A DNA stretch of 64,000 nucleotides. It comes from Janthinobacterium silvisoli. Its GTDB lineage: Bacteria > Pseudomonadota > Gammaproteobacteria > Burkholderiales > Burkholderiaceae_D. The DNA lies in assembly GCF_014200725.1 (NCBI RefSeq), contig NZ_JACHCL010000001.1, positions 558,001-622,000 of the forward strand. The letters are read 5' to 3'. The notes beneath the pieces are model-generated. The model worked only from the letters and a program-made list of their open reading frames with translations, did no database searches and had not been told where the DNA came from. Every line of letters starts with the position of its first letter. The stretch's first letter is position 1. Positions 44,906 through 53,915 of the stretch are shown here, piece by piece. A program made the position numbers and the translations under genes.

Positions 44906-45540
44906 GCTGACTCCCCTGCGCACAGATTGGCCAGCGCCGCCAGCGTAAAGCGGGAGATATGTGCGGCGATGGCGGCGATGCCCGCCTCGTCATAGCGCAG
45001 TTCCGGCGCCACCAGATCGTGCACGGTACGCGAACGTGCATAAAACACCACCTGGCCGATGACGCTGAAGACGCATTTTTGCACCACGTCATCGGGCCAG
45101 GATGGTCCCACCACACCGCGTATCAGCCGCGTGAATTGCGCGTGCTGCGGCAATACATGGCGCTCAGCCAGGCGGTGGATGGCAGCCGTCGGCTCGATCA
45201 GCTCGCGCGCCACCAGGCGCACGAACAGGGACGACGGTCCAGAACGCAGCATGGTGCAGACCAGTTCTTCGATCGCCAGGCGCAATTGCTCGGCCGGCGG
45301 CAAAGATGTGATAGCAGCATCGCTAGCGGAGACATGGGCCAACTCCCTGGCGTAGTCAAACGCGGCCAGGTGCAGCTCTTCCTTGCTTTTAAAGTAATAA
45401 TTGACCATCGCCACATTCACTTGGGCAGCCTCACAAATCTTGCGCACCGACGTCGCCTTGTAGCCATGCTCGACAAACATCTCGACAGCCGTTTGCAGGA
45501 TGCGCAAACGGGCCGGTTCCTGCGTATTTTCCTCAGTCAT
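44902..45540 (-). CDS. TetR/AcrR-family repressor (CecR-like)
   Basis: A 212-residue TetR regulator. N-terminal HTH (about 10-55: RILQTAVEMFVEHGYKATSVRKICEAAQVNVAMVNYYFKSKEEL) and a C-terminal DUF1956-like ligand domain as in CecR/YbiH. It is first in the operon with the Bcr/CflA exporter; its own promoter region carries two palindromes at 45555-45591, which it probably binds. The ribosome site before the ATG is weak. Confidence 0.87.
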   Translation of the reverse strand: MTEENTQEPARLRILQTAVEMFVEHGYKATSVRKICEAAQVNVAMVNYYFKSKEELHLAAFDYARELAHVSASDAAITSLPPAEQLRLAIEELVCTMLRSGPSSLFVRLVARELIEPTAAIHRLAERHVLPQHAQFTRLIRGVVGPSWPDDVVQKCVFSVIGQVVFYARSRTVHDLVAPELRYDEAGIAAIAAHISRFTLAALANLCAGESA

Positions 45541-45554
45541 TCCAGTGCCATTGT

Positions 45555-45591
45555 TTAAACAGATGTTTAATTATATCAAACAGGCGTTTAA
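45555..45591. promoter_or_regulatory. Two TetR-type operators in tandem
   Basis: TTAAACA-GA-TGTTTAA (45555-45570) is a perfect palindrome; TCAAACA-GG-CGTTTAA (45576-45591) is a near copy. Their centres are 21 bp apart, two helical turns, so two dimers could bind the same face. They lie 15-50 bp upstream of the tetR start codon. Confidence 0.72.
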
Positions 45592-45606
45592 TTTTCTTGC
45601 GGACGT

Positions 45607-45629
45607 AAAAAATCCCGGCGAACCGGGAT
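45607..45629 (-). terminator. Intrinsic terminator of the copper operon
   Basis: On the minus strand: ATCCCGG, loop TTCG, CCGGGAT, then a T6 run. It lies 24 bp after the PCu(A)C stop and ends the DUF2946-SCO-PCu(A)C transcript before the tetR operators. Confidence 0.86.
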
Positions 45630-45652
45630 CTGGCAATGCACCGTTTCAGCGA

Positions 45653-46108
45653 TCAGTGCGACATCGCCGCGCTGCCCAGCGGACGGGCTACGGCCGTCAC
45701 CTCGATGGTTTCGCGGTGCTTGTCCTCGCCTTCCACCACCAGGGTCAGCGGAATCTTGTCACCTGCCTTGACCTGGTTTTTCAATTCCAGCAGCATCACA
45801 TGGTAGCCGCCTGGTTGCAGTTCCACTGCCTTGCCGGCAGGCAGCGGCACTTCCTTGACCTGGCGCATGCGCATCATATTGTCGACCGTGCTCATTTCAT
45901 GGATTTCCGCTACGCCCGCGACAGTGGAACGCACTTCCAGCAAGCGCATGTTTTTCGGCGCCGTGATTTGCATGAAGGCGCCCGTGGCTTTTTGCTGCGG
46001 CACGGTGGCGCGCACCCACGCGTCCGTCACTTTCACGGTGTTTTGCGCGATGGCGGAAAAAGACAGCACGGTCAGGGCCGTTGCCAGCAGGGTTTTCAGA
46101 TGGGTCAT
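45653..46108 (-). CDS. Copper chaperone PCu(A)C
   Basis: A 151-residue periplasmic Cu(I) chaperone (DUF461). Signal peptide to about residue 21 (FSAIAQ), then the family pattern VTDAWVRATVPQQKATGAFMQITAPKNMRLLEV and H-M ligands EIHEMSTVDNMMRMRQV, with H(x)nMx21-22HxM-type spacing ending in GGYHVMLLELK. It delivers copper to cytochrome c oxidase, working with SCO. Strong AAGGAAA site; last gene of the operon. Confidence 0.9.
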   Translation of the reverse strand: MTHLKTLLATALTVLSFSAIAQNTVKVTDAWVRATVPQQKATGAFMQITAPKNMRLLEVRSTVAGVAEIHEMSTVDNMMRMRQVKEVPLPAGKAVELQPGGYHVMLLELKNQVKAGDKIPLTLVVEGEDKHRETIEVTAVARPLGSAAMSH

Positions 46109-46129
46109 GATTGTTTCCTTTATATCTGT

Positions 46130-46726
46130 TTATAAGGTGTATTTCGATTTCATCAAGGTCTTGATGTCTTGCACGCACTCGTCACCGGTCAGTGTGTGCT
46201 TGAGGCCCAGGCGCATGCGGCCTTCCGGGTCGATCACATAGCTGATCGCCGTGTGGTCCATGGTGTAGGAACTGCCGCTCGGCACGCGGCGGTAAAACAC
46301 CTTGTAGTTGAACGCCGTCTGGGCCGTGTTTTGCGGATCCGTGCGCAGGCCCAGGAAGCTGGGGTCGAAGGCGCGCATATATTCACCCAGCAAGGCTGGC
46401 GTGTCGCGTTCGGGGTCGATGCTGATGAAAATGACTTGCAGCTTGTCAGCGTCAAGCCCCAGCTTCTGGCGGATTTCCACGGCGCGCGACAAGGCCGTCG
46501 GACACACGTCCGGGCATTGCGTAAAGCCAAAGAAGACCATCACGTACTTGCCCTTGAAGTCGGCCAGGGTGTACACGCGGCCATCCGGGCCGCTGAGCTT
46601 GAAGTCCGGCTTGTAATCGCCACCGGTCAAATCGAGGCCGTTGTAATGGGGTTTGGGTTCTTGCTCGCAGGCGGCGAGCGTCAGCAATCCCGCCGTGCCG
46701 GCGAGAAGGAAAAGACGACGTTTCAT
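46130..46726 (-). CDS. SCO1/SenC-family protein
   Basis: About 198 residues from the ATG at 46726; a TTG five codons upstream is less likely. The N-terminus MKRRLFLLAGTAGLLTLAAC is a lipoprotein signal with Cys20. The thioredoxin-fold domain has the Cu-binding FGFTQCPDVCPTAL (CxxxC, near 80) and the distal His in SYTMDHTAISYV. SCO helps assemble the CuA centre of cytochrome oxidase. It lies 21 bp before the PCu(A)C gene. Confidence 0.9.
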   Translation of the reverse strand: MKRRLFLLAGTAGLLTLAACEQEPKPHYNGLDLTGGDYKPDFKLSGPDGRVYTLADFKGKYVMVFFGFTQCPDVCPTALSRAVEIRQKLGLDADKLQVIFISIDPERDTPALLGEYMRAFDPSFLGLRTDPQNTAQTAFNYKVFYRRVPSGSSYTMDHTAISYVIDPEGRMRLGLKHTLTGDECVQDIKTLMKSKYTL

Positions 46727-46800
46727 GGTTTTAAAGCCCAATGGGCGTAATTAAACAAATGCGGAACGATGCCGCACGATGACGGCAACTTGAGCGGTAC

Positions 46801-47211
46801 TCAGGAAAGTTGTGGCGGCCCGCGCGGCTGGGCGTCCATCCAGGCGAACTGGGGCTGGGGGGCCTGGTAAAACAGCGGCGGATAAAGATCGTGGCCCGTG
46901 ACCAGGGACAACGGCGATGAGATAGGCGGCGGCAAGCCAAAGCTGCCCGCATGGCTCATGCAGAATGGGCAATGCTGGATATGGTGCAGCACGGAATCCG
47001 TGGTCGATTTCAGTTTGGGCGCCAGCTCCGCCTGCGTGTAGACAGTCCCGCTGGCCGAGCAGATCTCGATGGCGGCAGCGTTCATATTCACGTGCTGCGC
47101 AGCAACGGCATACGACAGGGTCGGCGACAGCACATTGAGCAGTATCGCCAGGCAGGCGAACCACCATTGCCAGCGCTTGCGCGCCGCCGTGCGTGTCATG
47201 AAATATCCCAT
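46801..47211 (-). CDS. DUF2946 protein, probable copper-related membrane protein
   Basis: About 136 residues from the ATG at 47211; a second ATG at 47199 is possible. One N-terminal hydrophobic segment (WWFACLAILLNVLSPTLSYAVAA) then a periplasmic part with HHIQHCPFCMSHAGS, the CxxC/His cluster of DUF2946. The family occurs with copper genes, as here upstream of SCO and PCu(A)C, and may bind Cu(I). It starts 7 bp after the AraC-like gene, suggesting one operon. Confidence 0.72.
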   Translation of the reverse strand: MGYFMTRTAARKRWQWWFACLAILLNVLSPTLSYAVAAQHVNMNAAAIEICSASGTVYTQAELAPKLKSTTDSVLHHIQHCPFCMSHAGSFGLPPPISSPLSLVTGHDLYPPLFYQAPQPQFAWMDAQPRGPPQLS

Positions 47212-47218
47212 GGCCCGA

Positions 47219-47818
47219 TTATAACGCGGACTCCCGCCCGACGCCGTCCTGCCCGCGCAGGAACAGGGCTGGCCGCACGCCGGCCACATCGACGCAGGCA
47301 TCGCAAAAAGCGGGAATCGAGGCAAAGCCGGAACCGGCCGCCACTTCGGCCAGCCCCCTTTCAGCCTCACCATCGGCTTGCGCGGCCGTATGCAAGGCAT
47401 GCGCCAAACGCTGTTCGCGCACCAGGCTCAGCAATGCTTCGCCTTCGGCAAACAGGCGTGCCCGCGCCTTGTGCGGCGTTACTTGCCACAAGGCTGCCAA
47501 GCGGGCAGCCGTCCACTGGCCTTGCGGCGAATGGAAGATATGGCGTGCCAGCGCGCGGCTCCAGCGCTTGCCGCCATCAGCCGCCTCCGTGTCATCGTGT
47601 TCCAGCGCCAGGGTAAACACGGCCGGCTGGCCCCGGCCCGGCATCACGTCGCAGGCAAAACGCAAAAAGGCGGGCACGACAAAGCTTTCGCCGCTGCCCA
47701 GCTTTTTGGTGGCGATTTCATTGTGCAAGGTCACGTAGCCCTGCCGCACGCTCACGCGCAGCTTCAAGGGAAAACGCAGACCCAGCAAATACAAAGGATG
47801 ATCGGAAACAAGCGCCAT
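47219..47818 (-). CDS. Probable AraC-like regulator of the copper operon
   Basis: A 199-residue protein. The N-terminal half is cupin-like (beta-rich, residues about 5-95). The C-terminal half has two HTH-like stretches, WTAARLAALWQVTPHKARARLFAEGEALLSLVREQRLAHAL and LAEVAAGSGFASIPAFCDACVDVAGVRPALF, spaced as in AraC-family DNA-binding domains but divergent. It is 7 bp from DUF2946 and lacks a clear ribosome site. AraC-type is my best reading; confidence is moderate. Confidence 0.6.
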   Translation of the reverse strand: MALVSDHPLYLLGLRFPLKLRVSVRQGYVTLHNEIATKKLGSGESFVVPAFLRFACDVMPGRGQPAVFTLALEHDDTEAADGGKRWSRALARHIFHSPQGQWTAARLAALWQVTPHKARARLFAEGEALLSLVREQRLAHALHTAAQADGEAERGLAEVAAGSGFASIPAFCDACVDVAGVRPALFLRGQDGVGRESAL

Positions 47819-47879
47819 CGTGGTCAGTATAAAAAGTGCCAGGCATCAGCATGCCATGCTTGGCGCGGGTAGTCTGTCA

Positions 47880-48593
47880 TCACAGCGACGCCACGCCATA
47901 ACGGCGCAAGCCGTCCAGGTCCACAACGCGGATGGCCTGGTAGGCAATGCTGATCAAATTCAAATCGGCCAGGCGGCCCAGCGCCAGGTTGACGCGCTGG
48001 CGCGAAATACCAGTCAGCATGCCGATTTCTTCCTGCGACAGCTCAAGCACGTGCGAAGTGCGCGGATATAGCATCGGATGGAATAACTGCGCGATCGCCT
48101 GTGCCACTTGCGCATCGACGGCCAGCAGGCGCTGGTTCTGGATGGTGGCGATGAATTGCCCCATGCGCTCGTTGAGCTGGCGTATCACGAAGGCATTGAA
48201 GGACAGGCTTTCGGCCAGCAGGCGGTGGAACAGCTCGACAGGTACGAGGATCAGGCTCGATGCGCGCACGGCCACCACATCGTAGCGGCGCAATTCGCGC
48301 TTGATGACGCTGCCTTCGCCGAACCAGCCACCGGCCGGCACGCCGGAAAAAGTAGCGCCACGGCCTTCGGCGTCATACACGGCCAGCTTGATCAGGCCGG
48401 TGTGCACGCCGAACCAGTGCAAGGTCGGCTCGCCGCGCGGGGCAATGCAGGCGCCCGCTTCATAATGGCGCACGCTGGCGCCCTCGCGCAGCAACGCCTG
48501 GTGCGCAGGGTCCAGCGCCAGGAACCAGTCGTGCTCCAGCAGTGCCATACCCGTATCGCAGGGCAAGTCGCGGGGTAAATCTGTAACGTTCAT
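47880..48593 (-). CDS. Crp/Fnr-family regulator
   Basis: About 237 residues from the ATG at 48593 (AAGGA upstream). An N-terminal cyclic-nucleotide-binding-like beta-roll (about 25-140, GVPAGGWFGEGSVIKRELRRYDVVAV) and a C-terminal winged HTH (about 160-225, LSQEEIGMLTGISRQRVNLALGRLADLNLI). No Cys cluster typical of FNR, so probably not an O2 sensor. It is divergent from the acyl-CoA synthetase gene and may control it; the 129-bp gap shows no convincing operator. Confidence 0.85.
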   Translation of the reverse strand: MNVTDLPRDLPCDTGMALLEHDWFLALDPAHQALLREGASVRHYEAGACIAPRGEPTLHWFGVHTGLIKLAVYDAEGRGATFSGVPAGGWFGEGSVIKRELRRYDVVAVRASSLILVPVELFHRLLAESLSFNAFVIRQLNERMGQFIATIQNQRLLAVDAQVAQAIAQLFHPMLYPRTSHVLELSQEEIGMLTGISRQRVNLALGRLADLNLISIAYQAIRVVDLDGLRRYGVASL

Positions 48594-48722
48594 TCCATCC
48601 TTGCATTGTTGCACTCAGTTGTCACCAGGATGACAGTGAAATATCACCACCGATGCTATGCTAACTTAAAAACATCACCCGGCAGGGTGCCACACCAGAC
48701 AGAACATTAGCAGGAGACCGCC

Positions 48723-50357
48723 ATGAGCACCGATTTCAACACTGGCCTGAGCAAAAACAGCGCCAATTACGCCGCCCTCACCCCGCTCGACTATATCGCC
48801 AGGGCCGCCGAAGTATATGGCAAGCGCCTGGCGATTGCCCATGGCGCGCTGCGCCAGGACTGGGCCAACACTTATGCCCGCACGCGCCGCCTGGCCTCAA
48901 GCCTGATCAAGCTGGGCATAGGCAAGGGCGACGTGGTGGCGACCATGCTGCCCAACACACCGGCCATGGTGGAAGCGAGCTTTGGCGTGCCGATGGCGGG
49001 CGCGGTGCTCAATGCCTTGAATATCCGGCTGGACCTGGCCTCGCTGGTGTTCATGTTGCGCCATGGCGAGGCCAAAGTCTTGCTGGCCGATACCGAGTTT
49101 GCCGAACTGGCGCGCCAGATGGCGGCGCAGATTCCAGGCTTGCGCGTGATCCAGGTCAATGATGTTCTAGGGCCGCAAGTCGATGCCTTTGCCGAACTCG
49201 ACTACGAAAGCCTGCTGGCCAGCGGCGACCCCGACTACGCCTGGCAGCCGCCCGCCGATGAGTGGGAGGCGATCGCCCTGAACTACACCTCGGGCACCAC
49301 CGGCGACCCGAAAGGCGTGGTCTACCACCACCGGGGCGCGGCCCTGAACGCGCTGTCGAATATCCTGGAATGGGACATGCCCAAGCACGCCGTCTATCTG
49401 TGGACCTTGCCCATGTTCCACTGCAACGGCTGGTGCTTCCCCTGGAGCATCGCCGCGCGCGCTGGCGTGAACGTGTGCCTGCGCAAGTTCGAACCGAAGC
49501 TGGTGTTCGACCTGATGCGCGAGCTGCACATCACCCACTATTGCGCGGCGCCCATCGTGCATGCAGCACTGGCCAATGCACCGGCCAACTGGCGCGAAGG
49601 CATCAACTGGACCGTGCGCGGCATGGTTGCGGGCGCCCCGCCACCGGCCGCCATGCTGGCCAAGATCGACGCCATGGGTTTTGATTTGATCCACTCCTAT
49701 GGCTTGACGGAAGTGTATGGCCCGGCCGCCATCTGCGCCGAGCAGGATGAGTGGGCGGCACTGTCACAGGAAGAACGGGCCGTGCTGAAATCGCGCCAGG
49801 GCGTGCGCTACCACCTGCAAAGCGCGGTGGCCGTGCTCGATCCTGACACCATGCAGCCAGTGGCGGCCGACGGCGAGCAGATCGGAGAGATCATGTTCCG
49901 TGGCAATATCTGCATGAAGGGTTATCTGAAGAATGAAAAGGCGACGCAGGAAGCATTCGCCGGCGGCTGGTTCCACACGGGCGACCTGGGCGTCATGTAT
50001 CCGGACGGTTATCTGAAACTGAAGGACCGCAGCAAGGACATCATCATCTCGGGCGGTGAAAACATTTCAAGCGTGGAAGTGGAAGATGCGCTCTATCACC
50101 ACCCGCAAGTGCTGGCCGCCGCCGTGATCGCCCAGCCCGATGAGAAATGGGGTGAGACGCCATGCGCCTTCGTTGAATTACGCGAAGACGCCACCGTTAC
50201 GGAAGCCGAGCTGATTGCCTTCTGCAAGAATAACCTGGCCGGCTTCAAGGTGCCGAAAGCAATTTATTTCGGCCCCCTGCCCCGCACCTCGACCGGCAAG
50301 ATCCAGAAATTCGAACTGCGCAAACGCATGCAGTCCGGCAAGGCCATCGACGTCTGA
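48723..50357 (+). CDS. Acyl-CoA synthetase (AlkK-like, ANL superfamily)
   Basis: A 544-residue AMP-forming ligase. P-loop YTSGTTGDPKGVVY (near 181), adenylation motif SYGLTEVYGPAAIC (near 325), hinge GWFHTGDLGVMYPDGYLKLKDRSKDIIISGGENISSVEVED (near 415) and the C-terminal Lys in RTSTGKIQKFELR (near 525) are all present. The N-terminus SKNSANYAALTPLDYIARAAEVYGKRLA is typical of the medium-chain AlkK-type group. It activates fatty or carboxylic acids; the exact chain length is unknown. A GGAGA site precedes the ATG. Confidence 0.9.
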   Translation: MSTDFNTGLSKNSANYAALTPLDYIARAAEVYGKRLAIAHGALRQDWANTYARTRRLASSLIKLGIGKGDVVATMLPNTPAMVEASFGVPMAGAVLNALNIRLDLASLVFMLRHGEAKVLLADTEFAELARQMAAQIPGLRVIQVNDVLGPQVDAFAELDYESLLASGDPDYAWQPPADEWEAIALNYTSGTTGDPKGVVYHHRGAALNALSNILEWDMPKHAVYLWTLPMFHCNGWCFPWSIAARAGVNVCLRKFEPKLVFDLMRELHITHYCAAPIVHAALANAPANWREGINWTVRGMVAGAPPPAAMLAKIDAMGFDLIHSYGLTEVYGPAAICAEQDEWAALSQEERAVLKSRQGVRYHLQSAVAVLDPDTMQPVAADGEQIGEIMFRGNICMKGYLKNEKATQEAFAGGWFHTGDLGVMYPDGYLKLKDRSKDIIISGGENISSVEVEDALYHHPQVLAAAVIAQPDEKWGETPCAFVELREDATVTEAELIAFCKNNLAGFKVPKAIYFGPLPRTSTGKIQKFELRKRMQSGKAIDV

Positions 50358-50370
50358 TCCTCGCCAGGAA

Positions 50371-51783
50371 TCAGCCGGGCTTGCCAGGCAGGCCCGCTGG
50401 CTGCGCCACCACCAGGCGCGAAAAACTGGCGATGCTGGCCATGGCGGCGAAACCGGCCGCCAGACACAGCGCATAGGTAGTGCCGCGGGTGGCGGATACC
50501 GTGAAGCAATACGCTACCAGCGCGGCGCCGCTGGCCTGGCCGATCAGGCGCGAAGTGGCGACCACGCCGCTGGCGCCACCGCTGCGTTCCGGCGGCGCGG
50601 CACCCATGATGGCTTTCAGGTTCGGCGCCTGGAAGAAGCCAAAACCGACGCCGCACAACGCCATGCGCCAGCAGATATCGAACACGCTCGGATGGGCTGG
50701 TATCCAGATCAAGGTCAGCAAACCGGAAGCCAGGGCCGCCAGGCCGATGCCGCCCAGCACGCCCGGCGAATAGCGGTCGCTGAGGCGGCCAGCGACCGGC
50801 GCCATCACGGCCACCAGCACCGCCCACGGCGTCATCAAAAAGCCCGTTTCAACCGGCGAGCGGCCCAGGGTCACTTCAAAATAAAACGGCAGCGACACAA
50901 ACGCCAGGCCTTGCGCGGCAAACGTGCAGATCGCCGTCAAAGAGGAAAGCAGGAATAGCGGACGGCGGAACAGGTCGATAGGAAACATTGGCGCCTGATG
51001 TCCGGCTTGCCGGCGCAGCAGCAAGACAAAGAAAATCACCACCGCCGCCACTTCCGGTAGCAAGGTGGAGAGCGATTCATGATGGGCAGCATCGCCGAAC
51101 AGCAAGATCAACAAGCCGAAAGCGCCCACGTTGTACAGCGCCGTGCGCGCATCCAGGGTATGTCCGGAAAGCCGGGTGGCCGGCAAGAAGCGGCGGGCCA
51201 GGAAAAAGCCGATCACGCCCAGCGGCACGTTAATGGCGAACAGCCATGGCCATGAAGAAGTGGCCAGGATCAGCGAAGCGGCCGTGGGGCCGATGGCGAA
51301 CGCGACGGCCACGATCAGCGAGTTATAGCCGAAGGCCCGGCCCAGCAAATGCTTGGGGTAGACGGCGCGCAACATCGCCGTATTGACGCCCATCACGGCA
51401 CTGGCGCCTACCCCCTGAAAGAAACGCGCGACCACCAGCGATGGCAGCGACCAGGCCATGGCGCAAGCGAGCGAGGCGATGGTAAACAGGCACAGGCCGG
51501 CAATCGATACGCGGCGGTAACCGACGATTTCACCAAGCGCCGACAGCGGCAGCAAGGTTGCGACCATGGCAAGTTGATAAACATTGACGATCCAGACGGA
51601 GGCCGCTGGCGTGGCGTGCAGTTCGCTGGCGATGGCTGGCAATGCGGTATTGGCGATGGCCGTATCGAGGGACGCCATACCGACGCCGATGGCCAGTGCA
51701 AACATGGCCCAGATACGCGCATTGGGCGGCAAGCCCTCCTCACCAACCAAAGTGGGCTGCACTCTATTTTGCTGCTTGAACAT
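50371..51783 (-). CDS. MFS exporter, DHA2 (14-helix) family
   Basis: A 470-residue transporter with about fourteen hydrophobic segments. The N-terminal ASLDTAIANTALPAIASELHA is the DHA2 motif D1-like region; LSALGEIVGYRRVSIAGL and VARFFQGVGASAVMGVNTAMLRAVYP follow. EmrB/QacA relatives export drugs; the substrate is unknown. No partner membrane-fusion gene is adjacent. It converges with the acyl-CoA synthetase, 13 bp apart. The 191-bp gap to RNase T2 (51784-51974) shows no feature. Confidence 0.85.
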   Translation of the reverse strand: MFKQQNRVQPTLVGEEGLPPNARIWAMFALAIGVGMASLDTAIANTALPAIASELHATPAASVWIVNVYQLAMVATLLPLSALGEIVGYRRVSIAGLCLFTIASLACAMAWSLPSLVVARFFQGVGASAVMGVNTAMLRAVYPKHLLGRAFGYNSLIVAVAFAIGPTAASLILATSSWPWLFAINVPLGVIGFFLARRFLPATRLSGHTLDARTALYNVGAFGLLILLFGDAAHHESLSTLLPEVAAVVIFFVLLLRRQAGHQAPMFPIDLFRRPLFLLSSLTAICTFAAQGLAFVSLPFYFEVTLGRSPVETGFLMTPWAVLVAVMAPVAGRLSDRYSPGVLGGIGLAALASGLLTLIWIPAHPSVFDICWRMALCGVGFGFFQAPNLKAIMGAAPPERSGGASGVVATSRLIGQASGAALVAYCFTVSATRGTTYALCLAAGFAAMASIASFSRLVVAQPAGLPGKPG

Positions 51784-51974
51784 TCTTCTATCCGATACGA
51801 AAGACCATGCCGCATCGCCAAAAAACCGCCGTTGACGGTGAGCATCTTATTGTTGTGTTACAGGCGCTAGAGTATCACGGATAGCACTCGCCTGCCGAGC
51901 AGGCAACCAAACAATGATTGGCAGATTGGCTGATCGGCAAGACTAAATATCAACAAATAAGCGCATTCATAACA

Positions 51975-52703
51975 TTACTGCTTGCAATCGATGACCTTGA
52001 AGTCTTTTGAGTAGCAGATGCGCAATTCGCCCGAGTGTTTTTCATAGCCCAGCCAGCGGCCTTTCAGTTGCGGATTATGCTGTTTCATCCACTGGAATAA
52101 CTGATTCTTGGGCAGGCTGGTGGCCGGCAATTTCAAGGCTTGATACAGCTCGCGCTCTTTTTCAAAATACTGCTTGGCCGTATCGAAATCGCAAGCGCCA
52201 TGTTTTTCCCATTCGCCTTGCAGCAGGGCTTCACCTGGTTGCATGCACATATACGGCAGGATTTCCGCTGGAGACAATTTCGGCAAGTCACCCTTGCAAT
52301 AGCGAGGATGCAATTCCGTCTTGCGCGGCGGCGTCACGGAAATATCTTCACAGGTGGCGGGATTATCGGATTGGGCCCACAAGCCATGCACGATCCAGCC
52401 GAAGTGATTACTTTCCGAACACTGGAAGGCGGCCTTCTTTGAAATTTCGCCGCGCCGGCGCTGGCTATCGCAAAAACCGGGTGACCAGGACAGCGCCAGC
52501 ACGAAGGAATCGGTGGGCACATTCGTGCTTTTCTTGTAGCAGGTGTTTTTTTCGTCCGACGGTTTCACGTCGTAATCGTAATAACTGACATTGCGCGGTA
52601 CGCTGCAGGTGGCGCCTTGCACGGCAGCATCGGGGGCGGCGGCAAAGACGGTGGCAGGCAAACTCAGCAAAGCGGCGGACAGGAGGGATAATAGCAGGCG
52701 CAT
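51975..52703 (-). CDS. Ribonuclease T2 family endoribonuclease
   Basis: A 242-residue exported RNase (E. coli RNase I type). The signal peptide ends near TVFAA. Both catalytic blocks are intact: CAS1 HFGWIVHGLWAQSDNP (near 100) and CAS2 GEWEKHGACDFD (near 165), each with its His, plus the Glu of CAS2. Six or more Cys suggest disulfides in the periplasm. It scavenges or degrades RNA. It starts 69 bp after ilvE, behind that gene's terminator. Confidence 0.9.
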   Translation of the reverse strand: MRLLLSLLSAALLSLPATVFAAAPDAAVQGATCSVPRNVSYYDYDVKPSDEKNTCYKKSTNVPTDSFVLALSWSPGFCDSQRRRGEISKKAAFQCSESNHFGWIVHGLWAQSDNPATCEDISVTPPRKTELHPRYCKGDLPKLSPAEILPYMCMQPGEALLQGEWEKHGACDFDTAKQYFEKERELYQALKLPATSLPKNQLFQWMKQHNPQLKGRWLGYEKHSGELRICYSKDFKVIDCKQ

Positions 52704-52723
52704 GGGTTTTCCTCTCTAAAAAT

Positions 52724-52750
52724 AAAAACGCCGGCAACACAGTGCCGGCG
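52724..52750 (-). terminator. Intrinsic terminator after ilvE
   Basis: On the minus strand: CGCCGGCA, loop CTGTGT, TGCCGGCG, then T5 followed by ATTTTT. It starts about 23 bp after the ilvE stop and ends 20 bp before the RNase T2 start codon, so the latter needs its own promoter or read-through. Confidence 0.85.
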
Positions 52751-52772
52751 CAGTGACTCACATCATTTCACT

Positions 52773-53873
52773 TCAGCAAACCTTGTGCATCCAGCCGTGC
52801 TTGTCTTCGGCCGTACCGTGTTGCAGGCCCAGCAAGGCTTCGCGCAGCGCCAGGGTGACGGCGCCGTTTTCGTTATTGTTGATGGTCATTTCAAAGCCAT
52901 TGGCCTTGGCCAGACCCACCGGCGTGATCACGGCAGCCGTGCCGCAGGCAAACACTTCGATCATGCGGCCCGAAGCGATGTCGTCGCGCCATTGCTGGAC
53001 CGACAATTTACGCTCTTCGGTTGCATAACCGAGTTCGCGCGCCATTTCCAGCAGGCTGCGGCGGGTAATGCCTGGCAACAAGGTGCCCGTCAATTCCGGC
53101 GTGGCCACGGTGATCTTGTCGCCATCCTTGTAGACGAAGAACAAGTTCATGCCGCCCATTTCTTCGATGAACTCGCGGTGCACGGCGTCCAGCCAGACCA
53201 CCTGGTCGCAGCCTTTTTCCTGCGCTTGCGCTTGCGCCATCAGGCTGGCCGCGTAGTTGCCTGCGCACTTGGCTTCACCGGTGCCGCCAGGCGCGGCGCG
53301 CACGAAGTCTTCGCTGATCCACACGGTAACCGGTTTCACGCCTTTCGGGAAATACGCGCCCGCAGGAGAAGCGAACAGCACGAACAGGTATTCATCCGAT
53401 GGACGCACGCCCAGGTAAGGATCGGTGGCGATCATCAGCGGACGCATGTACAGGCTCTCGCCCGTGTTTTTCGGCACCCAGTTGCGGTCTTGCGAAATCA
53501 GCGCATCGCCTGCTTCCAGGAACAGTTCCACGGGAATTGCCGGCATGGCCAGGCGCGCGGCGCTGCGGTTGAAACGCTCGGCATTTTGTTCTGGACGGAA
53601 AGTCTTGATACTGCCATCAGGCTGGGCAAAGGCCTTGTAGCCTTCAAAGATGGCTTGACCGTAGTGCAGCGAGGAAGCGGATGGGTCCAGGCTCAGCGGG
53701 CCGTAGGCCTTCAGTTCGCCTTGCTGCCACTTGCCGTCGCGGTAAGGGATGACCACCATGTGGTCAGTGAACACGCGGCCAAAGGCCGGGTTGGTCATGC
53801 GCTCGGCGCGCTGGGCGTCGGATAAAGGATGAGCGGACGGAGTAACAACGATATTCGGTGTGGAAGTGGTCAT
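52773..53873 (-). CDS. ilvE: Branched-chain amino acid aminotransferase
   Basis: PLP enzyme for the last step of Leu/Ile/Val synthesis and the first of their breakdown. The 366-residue protein is the fold-IV, group II (BCAT2-like) type: SSLHYGQAIFEGYKAF (near 68), ESLYMRPLMIATDPYLGV (near 140), the Schiff-base Lys in GGTGEAKCAGNYAASL (near 200), and EEMGGMNLFFVY (near 238). ACGTAAVITPV (near 315) holds the phosphate-binding Thr. Full length. Unlike amino-acid biosynthetic clusters it stands alone between Fur and RNase T2. Confidence 0.93.
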   Translation of the reverse strand: MTTSTPNIVVTPSAHPLSDAQRAERMTNPAFGRVFTDHMVVIPYRDGKWQQGELKAYGPLSLDPSASSLHYGQAIFEGYKAFAQPDGSIKTFRPEQNAERFNRSAARLAMPAIPVELFLEAGDALISQDRNWVPKNTGESLYMRPLMIATDPYLGVRPSDEYLFVLFASPAGAYFPKGVKPVTVWISEDFVRAAPGGTGEAKCAGNYAASLMAQAQAQEKGCDQVVWLDAVHREFIEEMGGMNLFFVYKDGDKITVATPELTGTLLPGITRRSLLEMARELGYATEERKLSVQQWRDDIASGRMIEVFACGTAAVITPVGLAKANGFEMTINNNENGAVTLALREALLGLQHGTAEDKHGWMHKVC

Positions 53874-53915
53874 GTCGGCTTGGTAACAAGTAAAGAGTGT
53901 CCCCTATTGTAGCGC

